Shown in pieces: positions 37,582-48,513 of a stretch of DNA of 64,000 nucleotides. The stretch comes from Polytrichum commune. Its lineage: Eukaryota; Streptophyta; Polytrichopsida; Polytrichales; Polytrichaceae. The notes beneath the pieces were generated by a model that saw only the letters and a list, made by a program, of their open reading frames with translations, searched no databases and was not told where the DNA came from. Positions within the stretch are counted from its first letter, which is position 1, and each line of letters opens with the position of its first letter. The DNA lies in contig OX485804.1 in the NCBI GenBank assembly GCA_950295325.1, forward strand, positions 60,666,533-60,730,532, read 5' to 3'. A program made the position numbers and the translations under genes.

Positions 37582-38150
37582 GTGGGCAATCGAAACCTTA
37601 GACCAAATTGAAGGGGACATCTTAAAACATTCATATTAATGCACACAAAATATGAGAGCTTGTATGAATATGGTTTAGGTAGGGCAATCCAAACCATAGA
37701 TCTTATTGAAGGGAAAATCTTAAAACATTCATATTAATGCACACAAAATATGAGAGCTTGTATGAATATGGTTTAGGTAGGGCAATCCAAACCATAGATC
37801 TTATTGAAGGGAAAATCTTGAAACATTCATATTAATGCACACAAAATATGAGAGCTTGTATGAATATGGTTTAGGTAGGGCACTCCAAACCATAGATCTT
37901 ATTGAAGGGAAAATCTTAAAACATTCATATTAATGCACACAAAATATGAGAGCTTGTATGAATATGGTTTAGGTAGGGCAATCCAAACCATAGATCTTAT
38001 TGAAGGGAAAATCTTGAAACATTCATATTAATGCACACAAAATATGAGAGCTTGTAATGTATGGTTTAGGTAGGGCACTCCAAACCATAGATCTTATTGA
38101 AGGGGAAATCTTAAAACATTCATATTAATGCACACAATAAGGCACTCCAA
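37582..38150. repeat. 98-bp subterminal tandem repeats of E1
   Basis: Unit starts at 37681, 37779, 37877, 37975 and 38072 give a 98/97-bp period, with a diverged unit before and a truncated one after. Each carries AGGGCA(A/C)TCCAAACCATAG. The right end of E1 has a related word in inverse orientation (GTTTGGAGTGCTCTACCC, 48301-48318). Arrays like this near transposon ends commonly bind transposase. Confidence 0.85.
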
Positions 38151-38313
38151 ACCTTAGACCATATTGAAGGCAAAATCATGTGACACTTATATTATTGCAA
38201 AAAAAACAAAGTATGGCACGTAAAATGCATAGCATGCTAACACCACACATCCATTGGATAGTGCGACCCAAAATCATATTGCCTATGGTCCAAAACCCTA
38301 CGCCTACTATGGC

Positions 38314-38640
38314 CTATCTAGCCTCGGAGACTGCCTCTATTTCTTTTGCCTTTTTTTCTTTTGCCTCTTTTGTTTTTGCTTCTTTTTCTTTTGCTGCGGC
38401 TTCTTTTGCTCGCATTGCTTCAACATTCCTGAAAATCTCCGCCCCGCGACTATAGCCATTTTTGGGTTGACCGCCCTCTATAACACATTTTGGATTCCGT
38501 CGGCCACCCGAATTATACGACGAAGAATTCGAATACGATGAAGTGGACTGTCTTGCATTTTTGGTCATGGAGTAGAAACGCTCCAACTCGACGGACACAC
38601 TAGACCGCATAGGTTTACGGGTGGGAGCAACCTGCAACGC
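38314..38640 (-). CDS. Lys/Glu/Ala-rich coding stretch, possible extra exon
   Basis: Preceded on the minus strand by a good acceptor (CACGCGTTGCAG at about 38641), then VAPTRKPMRSSVSVELERFY, a Ser/Tyr-rich stretch, and a highly charged coiled-coil tail (AKEAAAKEKEAKTKEAKEKK) ending in a stop. It lies 80 bp downstream of the stop of the HAD-like exon. I saw no strong donor before that stop, so it is either an alternative last exon of the same gene, a small separate gene, or unused sequence. No domain recognised. Confidence 0.4.
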   Translation of the reverse strand, partial: ALQVAPTRKPMRSSVSVELERFYSMTKNARQSTSSYSNSSSYNSGGRRNPKCVIEGGQPKNGYSRGAEIFRNVEAMRAKEAAAKEKEAKTKEAKEKKAKEIEAVSEAR

Positions 38641-38719
38641 GTGAATGCAAGAACACACGTGTTAGTTTAGGGAGGAAGACCCAAACGTGTCACATACACA
38701 TACAAACACACGTAGTGTC

Positions 38720-41700
38720 TCAAATGAGCTTGTTAAATTTCGCGTGAGATAACAACTCTCTGTACAAATGGTCTCGTGGATCCAAGTATCTCTCGCCTAT
38801 CGGATTGTTCCTAACAAAATTGTTTACGGGCAGTCCGCTTCCGCAGAGCGCCTGGAGGTATTTACCAAGGTCTAACAAAAATCGGTCCCGGACCTTCTCG
38901 ACCGTCCAGGTAGGGCAAACTATGAGGTTGGCCGTCGGGTTCAACATGTTCTTTGCGGCGCTGTCGTCCACCATGAGCGTGTTCTCGCGGGTGGGACGGA
39001 CGTCGTAGGGGACGCCTATCAAGGACGGCCGCTGGTCCCAAAAAATGGGCTTCAAGACCTTGAGGTATTGGGGGGAAGCGGGGTTGTTTGGTTTTTTGAC
39101 GACTTTGCCGTCCGGTGTGTACAATATTCTACAGGCTTCCTGTGCTAGGACCATGCAGGGGGGCTCGATGCCCTTGAAGATGAACTCCACGACGGCATTG
39201 GTGTTCTCGGCCGTCATGGAGCTCCAAACGACCACCCACCATCGTTGTTGGGCCATCTGGAGGAAGGTCCGAAGCCACGGGCAGAGGTGAACTAGCTTGC
39301 TCTTTATGAACGTGGGCGGGCCGTCGTAATTCGCGTCCGCGGGCTTGCAAAAGGGCACCGTGGGGGTCCTCGGGCAATGAACGCATTGGACGAGGACCCC
39401 GTTCAGGTCTAACACCAGGAATCGTTTCTTCGGCCGCGGGGGCGGGGCGGGTAAAACCGGGGGTGCCGCCGCGCTGCCCTCTCCGCTCCTTGGAGAAGAG
39501 CGTCGGGGAGCCGCTACGCTATGCTCCGAGCCCTGCGGATACGATCGAGAGAAAATGGTGGGTGACTTATGTCATGCTATGTCCAAACGAAGCATTAAAG
39601 AAACGAGTGTTCTCGGTGCAAACACAAAACCATTTGATTCATTTTGGAGGGGGTGCAACAAGGGACACAAGAGAGGCAAGAGCATACAACATACATTCAA
39701 ACACAGGATACAAGTATATAGGAGTAAAAAATGGCGATTATATTATATACAATGCTCTATGTACATCTTGATTGGGGGGAGCCGCGTTGAACGATGCGTT
39801 CAAACTAGCCTACTTCTACATCTAGCAAAAATTGAAGAGACGGGCCGCCGTGATGAAGACTTCGTCGCAAGCCGGGGGGTATGTGGACGAACGAATGGTC
39901 GGGGGGAAGTGGCGAAGGGCGCGAGTGCCGGGGGGGCGACGTGTGCGTGAGTTTAGGGTAGGTAGGGGACACGACCAAGGCAAGAAGTCAAAGACCCAGG
40001 GAGTTTGGGTCGACCGACCCAAACTGAGTGGGGTCAGTGCATTACCTCGCCTTGGTCGTGCCTCGACGACGTTGATGCCGGCATCGCGTGCGTTGCCCCA
40101 CCTCTGTCACCGCCGCCTCCGACGACGACGTCAGCCGCAACCTGCTCCTGCAAAGGCTGACTGTCAGGCCTTTGTCCCAACCCAACCTCCGCATGCGCAT
40201 CATGCATTGGTTCATCGACTGGGTTAGGAGTAGAGGTATCACTAGGCCCTTGCGGGCCTTCAACATCTAACATGGGCTCGTCCACCGGGGTCTGGTCGGG
40301 GACGGGGTTTGGGTCGGCCGACCCAAACCCTGCTGCTTGGCGAGCGTCGCTCTGGGACGCTGCAACGTGGGCACTATTTGGGTCGGACGACCCAAACATG
40401 TGGGGGTCGTCCCGTTGGTGTTGTGGGGGCGAGAGGATGGGAGGCCGGAGCGGCGGGGGTGCCAACGAGCTGGAAGCTCCGGGGACGCGCCAAAGGTTGG
40501 GGTCGTCCACCTGCTGGACGGGCGCGTAAGGGCGGGCGTGCGGCTGCAGCAAGTGCGCGAAGCTGAAGGACTGTTGCGGCGCTGGCCGCGGGCGGATATC
40601 CTGTGGAGGGAAGCCTGCGGGCAAGTGAGGGAATGAACTCGGGGGAGCCATCACCAATCCCTGCGCCAGCATGCCCTGGATCACTTGCGTGATCAAGTCC
40701 GCTTGGGACGGAGGTGGGGCCATCGCCCTTTGCCGCTCCTGCTCCAACAGAAGAGCCCTCAACTCCGCGACTTCGTTGCGGACCGAGGGCTCCTCGGCGG
40801 CGGCCTTTTGCAATCGGACGCGTTGCTCCTCGTCCCGGAGCATCTTCGCGTTGGCCTCCTCCACGGTGAGGACCTCGGGTTTCACCCTCACCATCCCGGC
40901 GAACGCTGTGGGGGAGGCAGGATCCGACCTCAGCCTCTTCGCGAGCTCCATGTCGTCCTCGTCCTCGGAGCTTATGGCGATCGTCTCCTCCACCGCATAA
41001 TCGCTGTATAATTTCTTCCCCTTCAGCATTCGCCGCTCCCTGAAGGTGGCCGTCGCGTCCCTCGAATACATGTCCTTCGCGTCGGCCACCGTGAGGACGG
41101 GCACTAGCTTGCTCTGCGGCGTGGCAGCTCGCATGGCCTTCTTCCGCTGAGGGGCCTCGGATTCTTGAGTGAATCCTGTTGCCCCTTCCTCGACCTCCCC
41201 CTCCACTTTCTCTGCTTCCTCCTCATCCTCCTCTTCCTCCCCCTCCTCCGCAACCTCGCCACCTGCTCCCATAGACGGATTGCCCGGATGCAACCCGATG
41301 AGCGGCTCTGGCAATTGAACGGGGGCGCGCATGGCGAATTCACCCGGGTTGATTCGCCTCGCCATATCCAAAGGATTCTCGCCCCCCTCGACGATCTCTT
41401 CGACGTAGGATCCGGGTATCCAGTCGAGGATGTCCATTCTCTTTGCCAGCGTCTTCTGGGTCCTGTAGAATTGAACATCGGTATCCTCCACATAGGAGTA
41501 GATGTTCAACCCAGACATCTGCACAATCCAAATCAATAGTATTAGTATCACCAATGAAGAATAAGGAAAAATGACACCCAAAAAAACAATAATAGTTAGT
41601 TTGGGTCGCTCGACCCAAACCAGGCATATACATCCACGAGGTTAGTTTCTTACCATTGCTGCAAAAACCGGTTTGGAGCCCCCGACGACGTTGAAGATGA

Positions 41701-44696
41701 AGTCCCCCCTCTTCGTGAGGGTCCTCATCATCCGCAGGTAAAAATCCATCCGCAGCTCATCCGCAGCTCATCCGCGGGGTAGTTGGCGTACTTCGCCTCG
41801 TCGTACAAGCTTCTGCTGGTGCCCAACCCTTCTGGGACTTGGAAAACCTTTCCATCCGGGCTATAGGATGGTTTGGCACCTTCAGCAGCTCAGCTTTGTA
41901 CACGAAGTACAAGCACAACACACAGACTATCTTCGTCTTCTTGTCTTTCAATGAGTTGTACGCCCCCTCCGCCGGTGCAGCAACGTAATGAGATTTTGAG
42001 ACGGCGTACTCTGGTTGCAATTTACGCACGATCTCGTACACCTGCTCCGCCCTCCTGTCCTCGACAATCCACAACCAGACGTCAACCTCCCTGAATTTGG
42101 GGCTGGCGTAGTCCACGAACTTGGTGAAGAATGGCTCGTAAAACGGGGTGCTCATTGTCCCCTCGAATGACGCTCCAGGAATGTTCCTGAAGTCTATCAT
42201 TCCGAAGGGGAAGCGGTCCCCGGCTGCAGTCCTGATCGCCTTCCTAGCATCAGAGCCCGGCCAACCTTGGATCTTTAGAGGCTCAAGGGAGACCAAGTTG
42301 AAGTGAGCTTCGCCCTCGAACCTGACGATCTTCTTCTCCTTTATAAAGTTGGAGAAGGCACGCGCGGAGTGTTCGGGAAGCGCCCGGTTCCTCCCACCCT
42401 TCACGAACTTGGACCTGAGGAAGTCGTCTCCCGCCTCCCTCATGAGTGCCGCCATGGACGCACTGGTGAACTTGTACTCGGCTTTGAATGCCCTCCAGTG
42501 CGCCTCGTCAACCTCTCCGTCCACGATGAGCTTCTTCTCGGGCACCAGCTTGTGCAGCTCTTGGACGATGGTCGTCTTCTTCTTCCTGTTCTCCGTCCAT
42601 TCCTTCAAGGTGTAGCATGAAGGGACGAACATCTTAGGCTTCGTGAAGACGATCTTCGGGTGAACCCAGCATCTCTTCGCCGTCGGCTGCATGTGGAGGA
42701 TGTGGGACGCCGCCTTTCCCACCTCTGTCTCCGAGAGACCTTGAAGAGCTCTGAAGAGCTCCCTCACCAGTGGCTTCATTTGCTTGAAGCGCGTAGTCTG
42801 GTTGTACAGAATGCCGGTGTCGGGATCGATGAGGTCTCCCGTCTCGTGTTTTTCGAAGACAGTCTTCCATTTTGTCCACACGGAGTCGGACGCTGTGATC
42901 AAGTAGATTTCTCCTCTTAGCTCGTTATATTTTTTTTGCTTGTGGCTAGCGTTGTCAATAGAGGAGAATTTATTGATCATCTGGTATTTGAAGTCCTGTA
43001 CATGAAGTCAAGAACATATGTTAGAGAACACATCATGAAAAAAAATGGAACAGCAGTTTGGGTCGATCGACCCAAACTTTAAATCTCATGAAGACTATAA
43101 GACAATCCAGCAGTTTGGATCGATCGACCCAAACTTTAAATGTCATGAAGACTATAAGATAATCCAGCAGTTTGGGTCGATCGACCCAAACTTTAAATCT
43201 CATGAAGACTATAAGACAATCCAAGAGTTTGGGTCGATCGACCCAAACTTTAAATCTGATGAAGACTATAAGACAATCCAAGAGTTTGGGTCGATCGACC
43301 CAAACTTTAAATCTGATGAAGACTATAAGACAATCCAAGAGTTTGGGTCGATCGACCCAAACTTACTCACCTCCCATTTTGGGTTCTTGTCTTTTGCATT
43401 CTCCCTTTCCTTGGGAGGCCTGCCATAGAACTCCCACACATCCCTCGAGGCCATTATATTCCTAATCCAGGATGCCTGATACGCCTTTTTTTTATTCCCC
43501 ATGTTGAAAAACTTGGAGATGTCACTGAGGACGGTCTCGTTGTCCGACCAAACCACCAGTGCCTTCCATACCTTCAGCTTCTCCTTCTGGTTGTTGGGGT
43601 CGTCCCATTCAGTCATCAGCTGGATTTTTTTGGAGGCCTCGACACTGTGCTGGCCATCAATCAACCAGAAATCTCCTTTAGAAATCGCCGGCCACATATC
43701 AGCCGTAGGCATTCTTTTTAGCCCCTGGGGCATCACGACAATTGTCTGCCTGTCGTCCTTGAACTGCCCGCCCAAGATTTGAGCGACCATCCAGTCGACA
43801 TAGGCATCCTCCTTGGCTCGGACACACTTTTCAGGTGGCGCAAGGTGGCATTGTGCAATGTTTACCTCGAACTTGAAGTCCCTGCCCATGAAGAAGCAAT
43901 GGAGGCATTTCGTGTCAAAATTGTCGTTGATTTTCTGAATTTCCCCAGCATCAACCTCTTGGCCAGGCTTGGGCATCCGCAACTCTGGCGAAACTGGCTC
44001 GGTGGTCATGACTGATGACTCCCTTGCCCTTTTCGACGGGGTCGTCTGCCGGCTTCCTGAAGGAGTTGGCGTCTCGCTGTCAGCCGGAGTCGAGGTAGTG
44101 CTCAGTCTTCTAGAATCTGCCGGAACCGCCAGCGGAATCCTCACAGATTGGGGTCTGGAGGAACCTGCTCCTTCTTCTGTCTTGGCCTTCCGCCTGACAG
44201 GCTGTTGCGTTTTTGGTTTGCTTTGCAATGCTTTATTCAAAACCGTGATCGCTTGTTTCAGTTTTGTGAACCTGCTAGCGACCTTGGTGTTCGATACAGT
44301 GCCATCTATGAAGATGGTCTCCAGTTTTATTATCTCCGGGTCAACGCACGTCTCCTTGGCGTATAGGGGGTCGAAAGCCTCGGAGAATTGGTGCATGAAC
44401 ATATGCACGTTCTGCACTGCGGAGTTCTCTAGAATAACGTCAACGTGCTCCCCGAGAGCTTGGACGGAAGCAACCTCCCATCCCGTCAGCGTTGCCCAGG
44501 TGTGTTGCTCGTGGGTCCCCACTTTCACCATGAACAAGAGCTTGTACTGGGAGGCTTTCACAACCTGAACGGACCACGCAAGAACGATCCCGTCCTTTGG
44601 GACGTATGAGTCGTCCTGTGGAGTTTCGTACTCCTCCCAAAGGTGGTCTGGGGCGAGCATGAACCACCTCTCTCCAGGTCTCTTTTTAGTGGCCAT
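38720..44696 (-). CDS. Transposon cargo gene: ParB-like / methyltransferase-like / HAD phosphatase-like protein
   Basis: Four exons, all junctions in phase 0: 44696-43371, 42995-41654, 41518-40046, 39532-38720 (donors GTGAGT, GTAAGA, GTAATG). Exon 1 has a ParB/DGQHR-like motif (FWLIDGQHSVEASKKI, about residues 344-359). Exon 2 into exon 3 resembles an N4/N6 amino-methyltransferase: a DFRNIP where DPPY is expected, DVWLWIVEDRR, then GDFIFNVVGGS and YVEDTDVQFY across the splice. Exon 3 is then acidic and Pro/Gln-rich. Exon 4 is FCP1/NIF-type HAD: LVLDLNGVLV, VVVWSSMTAENTN, LMVDDSAAKNML. LDLNG instead of DxDxT is, as I recall, normal in one plant subgroup. The methyltransferase catalytic motif looks lost. 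Exon 2 has an 11-bp tandem duplication (41751-41772) and a second frame change near 41880, so this copy may be broken. Confidence 0.65.
41599..41620. repeat. Palindrome copy in intron 2
   Basis: GTTTGGGTCGCTCGACCCAAAC, one of twelve related palindromes in E1 (others at 40003, 40307, 40377, six from 43056, 44723, 44807). Confidence 0.9.
43056..43362. repeat. 57-bp tandem array, six palindromes, in intron 1
   Basis: Six units start at 43056, 43113, 43170, 43227, 43284 and 43341, an exact 57-bp period. Each contains the palindrome TTTGGGTCGATCGACCCAAA (one unit has a single change) and a CATGAAGACTATAAGACAAT spacer. Because 57 is a multiple of three, both strands stay open, giving false reading frames with FGSIDPN repeats. 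The splice donor of exon 1 lies 9 bp from the last unit. Confidence 0.92.
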
Positions 44697-44919
44697 CTGT
44701 AAGTCCAGAAACAAAATTGTTAGTTTAGGTCGATCGACCCAAAGTTTTTCAACTTGGATTGAACATCAGTGCAAATTGAAGGGTGCTCTACTGGCCATCA
44801 TGAATAGGTTTGGGTCGACCGACCCAAACCCAAGCCTCGAATAGCCTAATCGTATAAGAATTATTGGTAGAGTTCGGGTCTTAAGAATATGAATATATTG
44901 AATATTGTGTAGTGGCAGA
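44697..44919. promoter_or_regulatory. Divergent promoter region of E1
   Basis: The 223 bp between the two oppositely transcribed E1 genes hold two palindrome copies (44723-44744 and 44807-44830). A splice acceptor (GACTTACAG) directly precedes the minus-strand ATG, so that gene may have a non-coding first exon here. No clear TATA box was assigned. Confidence 0.5.
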
Positions 44920-47900
44920 ATGAATGGGTTTAGTGAAAGAGGGGATTGGTCATCTGAAGATATGGCCACTTGGCCATCTGCATCTGAGGATGAGATAGAC
45001 ATTGTCGGGGAGGATACTTTGGCTGACAGTGCAGATGAAGATCATTTGGATTTACCTTCGCCTTCCGTACCGCAATGTCCCATTGCTGAATGTACGGGAC
45101 TCTCAAGGGCTTCATGGGTGAATTTGGAGGTGGTACTTCTTAATGACAGTGGAGTTGTTGTGGCGGAGGGGATTTGTCGCAACACCCATCCACAAGATTG
45201 CATTGATGAAAACCCGCTTGGCACCGAGGACGTTGGGGTTGTCATATTGGAGTCGCTCGTTCATTCCGAGGTGGATCCCACTCATAGATTCTCCCTCCGG
45301 AGGTGGCCATTGAGGAATGTCACGATTGATGGTGTTTCCTTGTGTGAACATGAGCAACGACACTTGCAAATCCAAAAAGAGCAGCAATCAAACATGCGGC
45401 CACGCAAGGGTCAAAGAAAGTACGATACATTGGCACGTCCTGCTCCGTCTGCAACTGATTGTAAACGTCAAAGGTTGCTCGGGGAGGAGTCCATTAGAGA
45501 AGTTGCCACAAAGGATTGTTGTGTGCATCGTTGTTGCCAATTGTTTCCCCGGGATAAATTGTTGGCCATCCGCGAAGAAATGTGGCTTGGTGATTTCCGT
45601 CTAAGATCCACCAAAAAACTTGATGTGCATAGGGCGATACATGTGAATGGGGCGGGTCGCAAGGTCATCACCATTGAGAGCATAGACGTGTGTTGCAAGG
45701 CATGGTACACCATTCATGGTGTGTCGAAAGCGGACTTTTATAGACAAGCTGCTTATGCCAAGGAAGGCTGCCGGTCCCGTCACCATGGGAACGTGGGTTT
45801 AAAGAAACCTAGGGAAGCAACAAGGCAAGCAACGGCCACTCTAGCAACCATAATTGTCCCACTTGCCGATGCAATGCCGCACAAAACACGCACACTCACA
45901 ACTGGTGAAAAGGTTGTGGAGAAAGTTCTTCCCACAGGCACAAAATGGAAAGACATATTGTTGGATGTAAATGCAGTTGGGGAGAAGATTGGGTTGGAGC
46001 CAATTTCATCGTCAAAATTGAGTGCAATCAAGAAAGCAAACTTCAGCGAATACATTACAAAAAGACGAGGGGACAAATTTGCAAGGTGCTCTAATTGCGA
46101 GAAGTTGAAGCGCCTTCGGGATGCACATACGATGGGTACCGAGTCGTTTGCGGTGCATCAATTGAACTATTTCAAGCACGTAAACATGCAAGAGGCACAC
46201 CGTAATGATTACTACACAAATAGAGCATTGTCCATCTCCAGGCCCTTGGAAGTTCTTACGGTCATCCATGACAAAATGGACCATGCCAAGACAGCCTCCC
46301 CATGTTTTGCAAAACGAATCAAGGCCACAGATGGGTTTTTTAAGTTGCCTGTATCGGTTACAGGTGATCTTCGAAACAATGTTGACATACCCTAAATATT
46401 GTTGTATTTTATTATGTGATGTACTTGAGAACATTGATTCACTCAAAACGATTTAGACATACATAGATACTAATCACTTTGGGTTGGCATTGTAGGAATG
46501 ATTGCACATGGATACGGTGATGTCAAGTTTGCCCATTATGCTCTTGATTTGTATCCAGCAGATTCAAACCACACGATAGGGTCATTTGCAAGGCTTTTGC
46601 GTGATTTAGAGAAACCGCCAGCCTATTCTTCAGGATTGTTATTTGAAAATACGGGTTCAACACCTTTATATGAAGCAGTGATGGATGGAAAAGATGTATG
46701 CTTGCATTCGTTGCCCGAACCACCCAGTGAACCCGTGATAGCCAAGAAGTTGCCCCCCACTTTGCGTGTCCAATTGGACAATTGTGCCAAGGACAATAAA
46801 AGTAGATATGTATTTGCATATTGGTCGTTGTTGGTTGCGAAAGGCATTTTCAAGGAGGTTTTTGTGTCCTTCCTATTGGTAGGCCACACGCACGACGATA
46901 TTGATGCATCTTTTGGACGGTGGAGCATGAAGTTGCGGGAGGAGGATTTTCCTATAATCCCGTTATTGATGAAGTCATACATGGATTTGAAGAACGTTCC
47001 CGTCATCCCCCATATGATTGAGGAGGTGCCAGACTTCAAGGCATTTATAGAACCTTATATTCGAAGTGGAGCTCATCGATTGATTGGCCATACGAAGGCA
47101 CAACAATTCCGGTTCTACATGCGTGACGATGGTGTCCCGGCCATGCAATACAAGTTGTTGTGCACGACACAAGACTGGAGCCCGCCAGAGGGTCTCCTTG
47201 TGTGGTGCGTGGATGCAGATGGGAAGACCATGTTACCGGATGGAGAGCCTAGGCCTTGCAAGCCAATAGCCATGAAGAATTTGGAGGATATTTTGAAAGG
47301 TATATCAGGCTTCATTCAATATTGGGAGAGTTTGAAGATAGCGGATGTTGGCGGATCATGTTGGCATCATTATGGGAGTTGGATACATTATTGGACACGT
47401 GTTCGTGCGGCCTTGGCAGACCTCCACCAAGATAGCCCTCATACTTTGAGGCACGGATTTTGGCCACAAACTCGTATCGATGTACAAGCTTCGGAGGCTA
47501 GTCTTTTGAGTAATGGAGAGGTTCGTGAGGAGTTTGATATGGACGACCATTACGTTGGGCCTGCTAGTCAACGTCCCCCACCATCTTTCCGCATTGCAGT
47601 GGATTGTCATGAAGGTTATATGCTCATTTTGCGTCCTGGAGATGAGACATATGCAAAGCCAGTGTGGGTGGCAAGAGCTTTGTCCAATCCAAATTTTGTA
47701 TCTTCCAGCCCTCATTTTCGACAAATACAAGTAGAGTACTACCGACCGACAGCACGGAATGAAGATGTTGTTCGGCATTATACAGGCTGGGATACAAACC
47801 CTAACTTTCGGTGGAAGGTGGATTCTGAGCACGGTCCATCTTGGGTAGATACAGATTCCATATTCATAGCATGGAAACCACGGAAAAATCATAGTGGATC

Positions 47901-47982
47901 AGTGTCCATCCCTCAAAAGTACATAACTTTTGCAAAAGACAACCTTGCTCGGATCGCAGAAGAAGCAACCCACGTTGAATGA
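44920..47982 (+). CDS. DUF7869-like putative transposase (D2), two exons
   Basis: Exons 44920-46363 and 46496-47982, joined by a 132-bp phase-1 intron (CAG/GTGATC...TTGTAG, branch-like TACTAAT at 46468-46474), give 976 residues. The start is the first ATG (MNGFSERGDW). The order is: acidic N-terminus; Cys cluster CCVHRCC (about 200-206); a CSNC pair (390-393); VIHDKMDH (448-455); YALDLYPAD; VQLDNCAKDNK with Asp576; VGHTHDDID (Asp615/616/618); and a C-terminal BAH/SH3-like stretch with Trp-rich text (GWDTNPNFRW, WKPRKN). LDNC..N and GHTHxDID are, from memory, the hallmarks of DUF7869. I infer an RNase H-like D-D-D site and a cut-and-paste role in the nucleus. The frame is intact, so it may still be active. 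Confidence 0.8.
46364..46495 (+). other. Intron of the D2 gene
   Basis: It interrupts ...LPVSVTG / MIAHGYGD. The related pseudogene at 12915-14560 reads straight through the same place (LPHSVACMMAHKHRD), so this intron is not shared. Confidence 0.85.
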
Positions 47983-48473
47983 GAAGTTGGTAGGATTGTG
48001 TTAGCATGATTATAGTGTAAACAGTAATTCGACGAATATATATTACTCATATGTGTGCTCCTCAAACTTGGGGCAAAGTTTGGGTAGAACTTGCGAATGC
48101 TATATTGTTTGGGGTTGGATGAATATCCATTTACTATATTTCAATACAATTGTGAAGTTCATTTTTTTATTAAGTTTGGGACTAAATTTTCCATTGAAGA
48201 AATATGCATTTATTGCATGCACTTTGTATGTTGCAATGTCTATATTTTATTGACCATGCTAATAATAGAAATCATTTTATATGTTTTTTGGGTGAAACTA
48301 GTTTGGAGTGCTCTACCCAAAGTGTTTTTGTTGATGAGGTTGGTGTTGAGTGCTCTACCATATGTGCTTATGTCCACACATAATAGATTTGGGATATTAG
48401 AACATATAATATATTTGAGATTGTTCGCAATATAGTTTCGGAACACGGAATGTTGTTTGATCCATATATTAAT

Positions 48474-48495
48474 TTGAGACTAGAGAAAGTCTCAA
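48474..48495. repeat. Hairpin at the right end of E1
   Basis: TTGAGACT and AGTCTCAA, 8-bp arms around a 6-bp loop, overlap the inner part of the right inverted repeat. The same hairpin is in E2. The left end of E1 lacks it. Confidence 0.8.
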
Positions 48496-48513
48496 TTTAA
48501 CGAATATAGTGTT
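48486..48513 (-). repeat. E1 right terminal inverted repeat
   Basis: 28 bp, perfect complement of the left end, followed by the GTAT duplication. Confidence 0.93.

Larger units (their letters stand above)
37413..48513. mobile_element. Composite DNA transposon E1 (11.1 kb, DUF7869-like transposase)
   Basis: The two ends are perfect 28-bp inverted repeats beginning AACACTATATTCGTTAAATT (37413-37440 and 48486-48513). The 4-bp duplication GTAT flanks them (37409-37412 and 48514-48517). A second, inverted copy starts at 62065 with exactly the same right-end sequence and different flanks, which confirms the right border. Inside are a tandem-repeat subterminal region, a minus-strand multi-exon gene (38720-44696), a 223-bp divergent intergenic region and a plus-strand DUF7869-like gene (44920-47982). 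The core is much richer in GC than the flanks. I do not recognise a described plant superfamily with this combination of ends, duplication length and cargo. An alternative is two family members bracketing host genes; the single duplication pair argues against it. Confidence 0.85.

Noticed and set aside
37582-38150. CRISPR-like array
   Set aside because: The 98-bp units are contiguous without distinct spacers, and the host is a plant; this is a tandem repeat.
43033-43428. Open frames on both strands with repeated FGSIDPN or LIVFMRFKVWVDRPK
   Set aside because: They come from the 57-bp tandem repeat, which lies in an intron and has a period divisible by three.
48053-48435. Conserved 66- and 114-codon frames also found at 62143-62525
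   Set aside because: They lie in the non-coding 3' part shared by E1 and E2; near identity is due to recent copying, and the frames lack domains.
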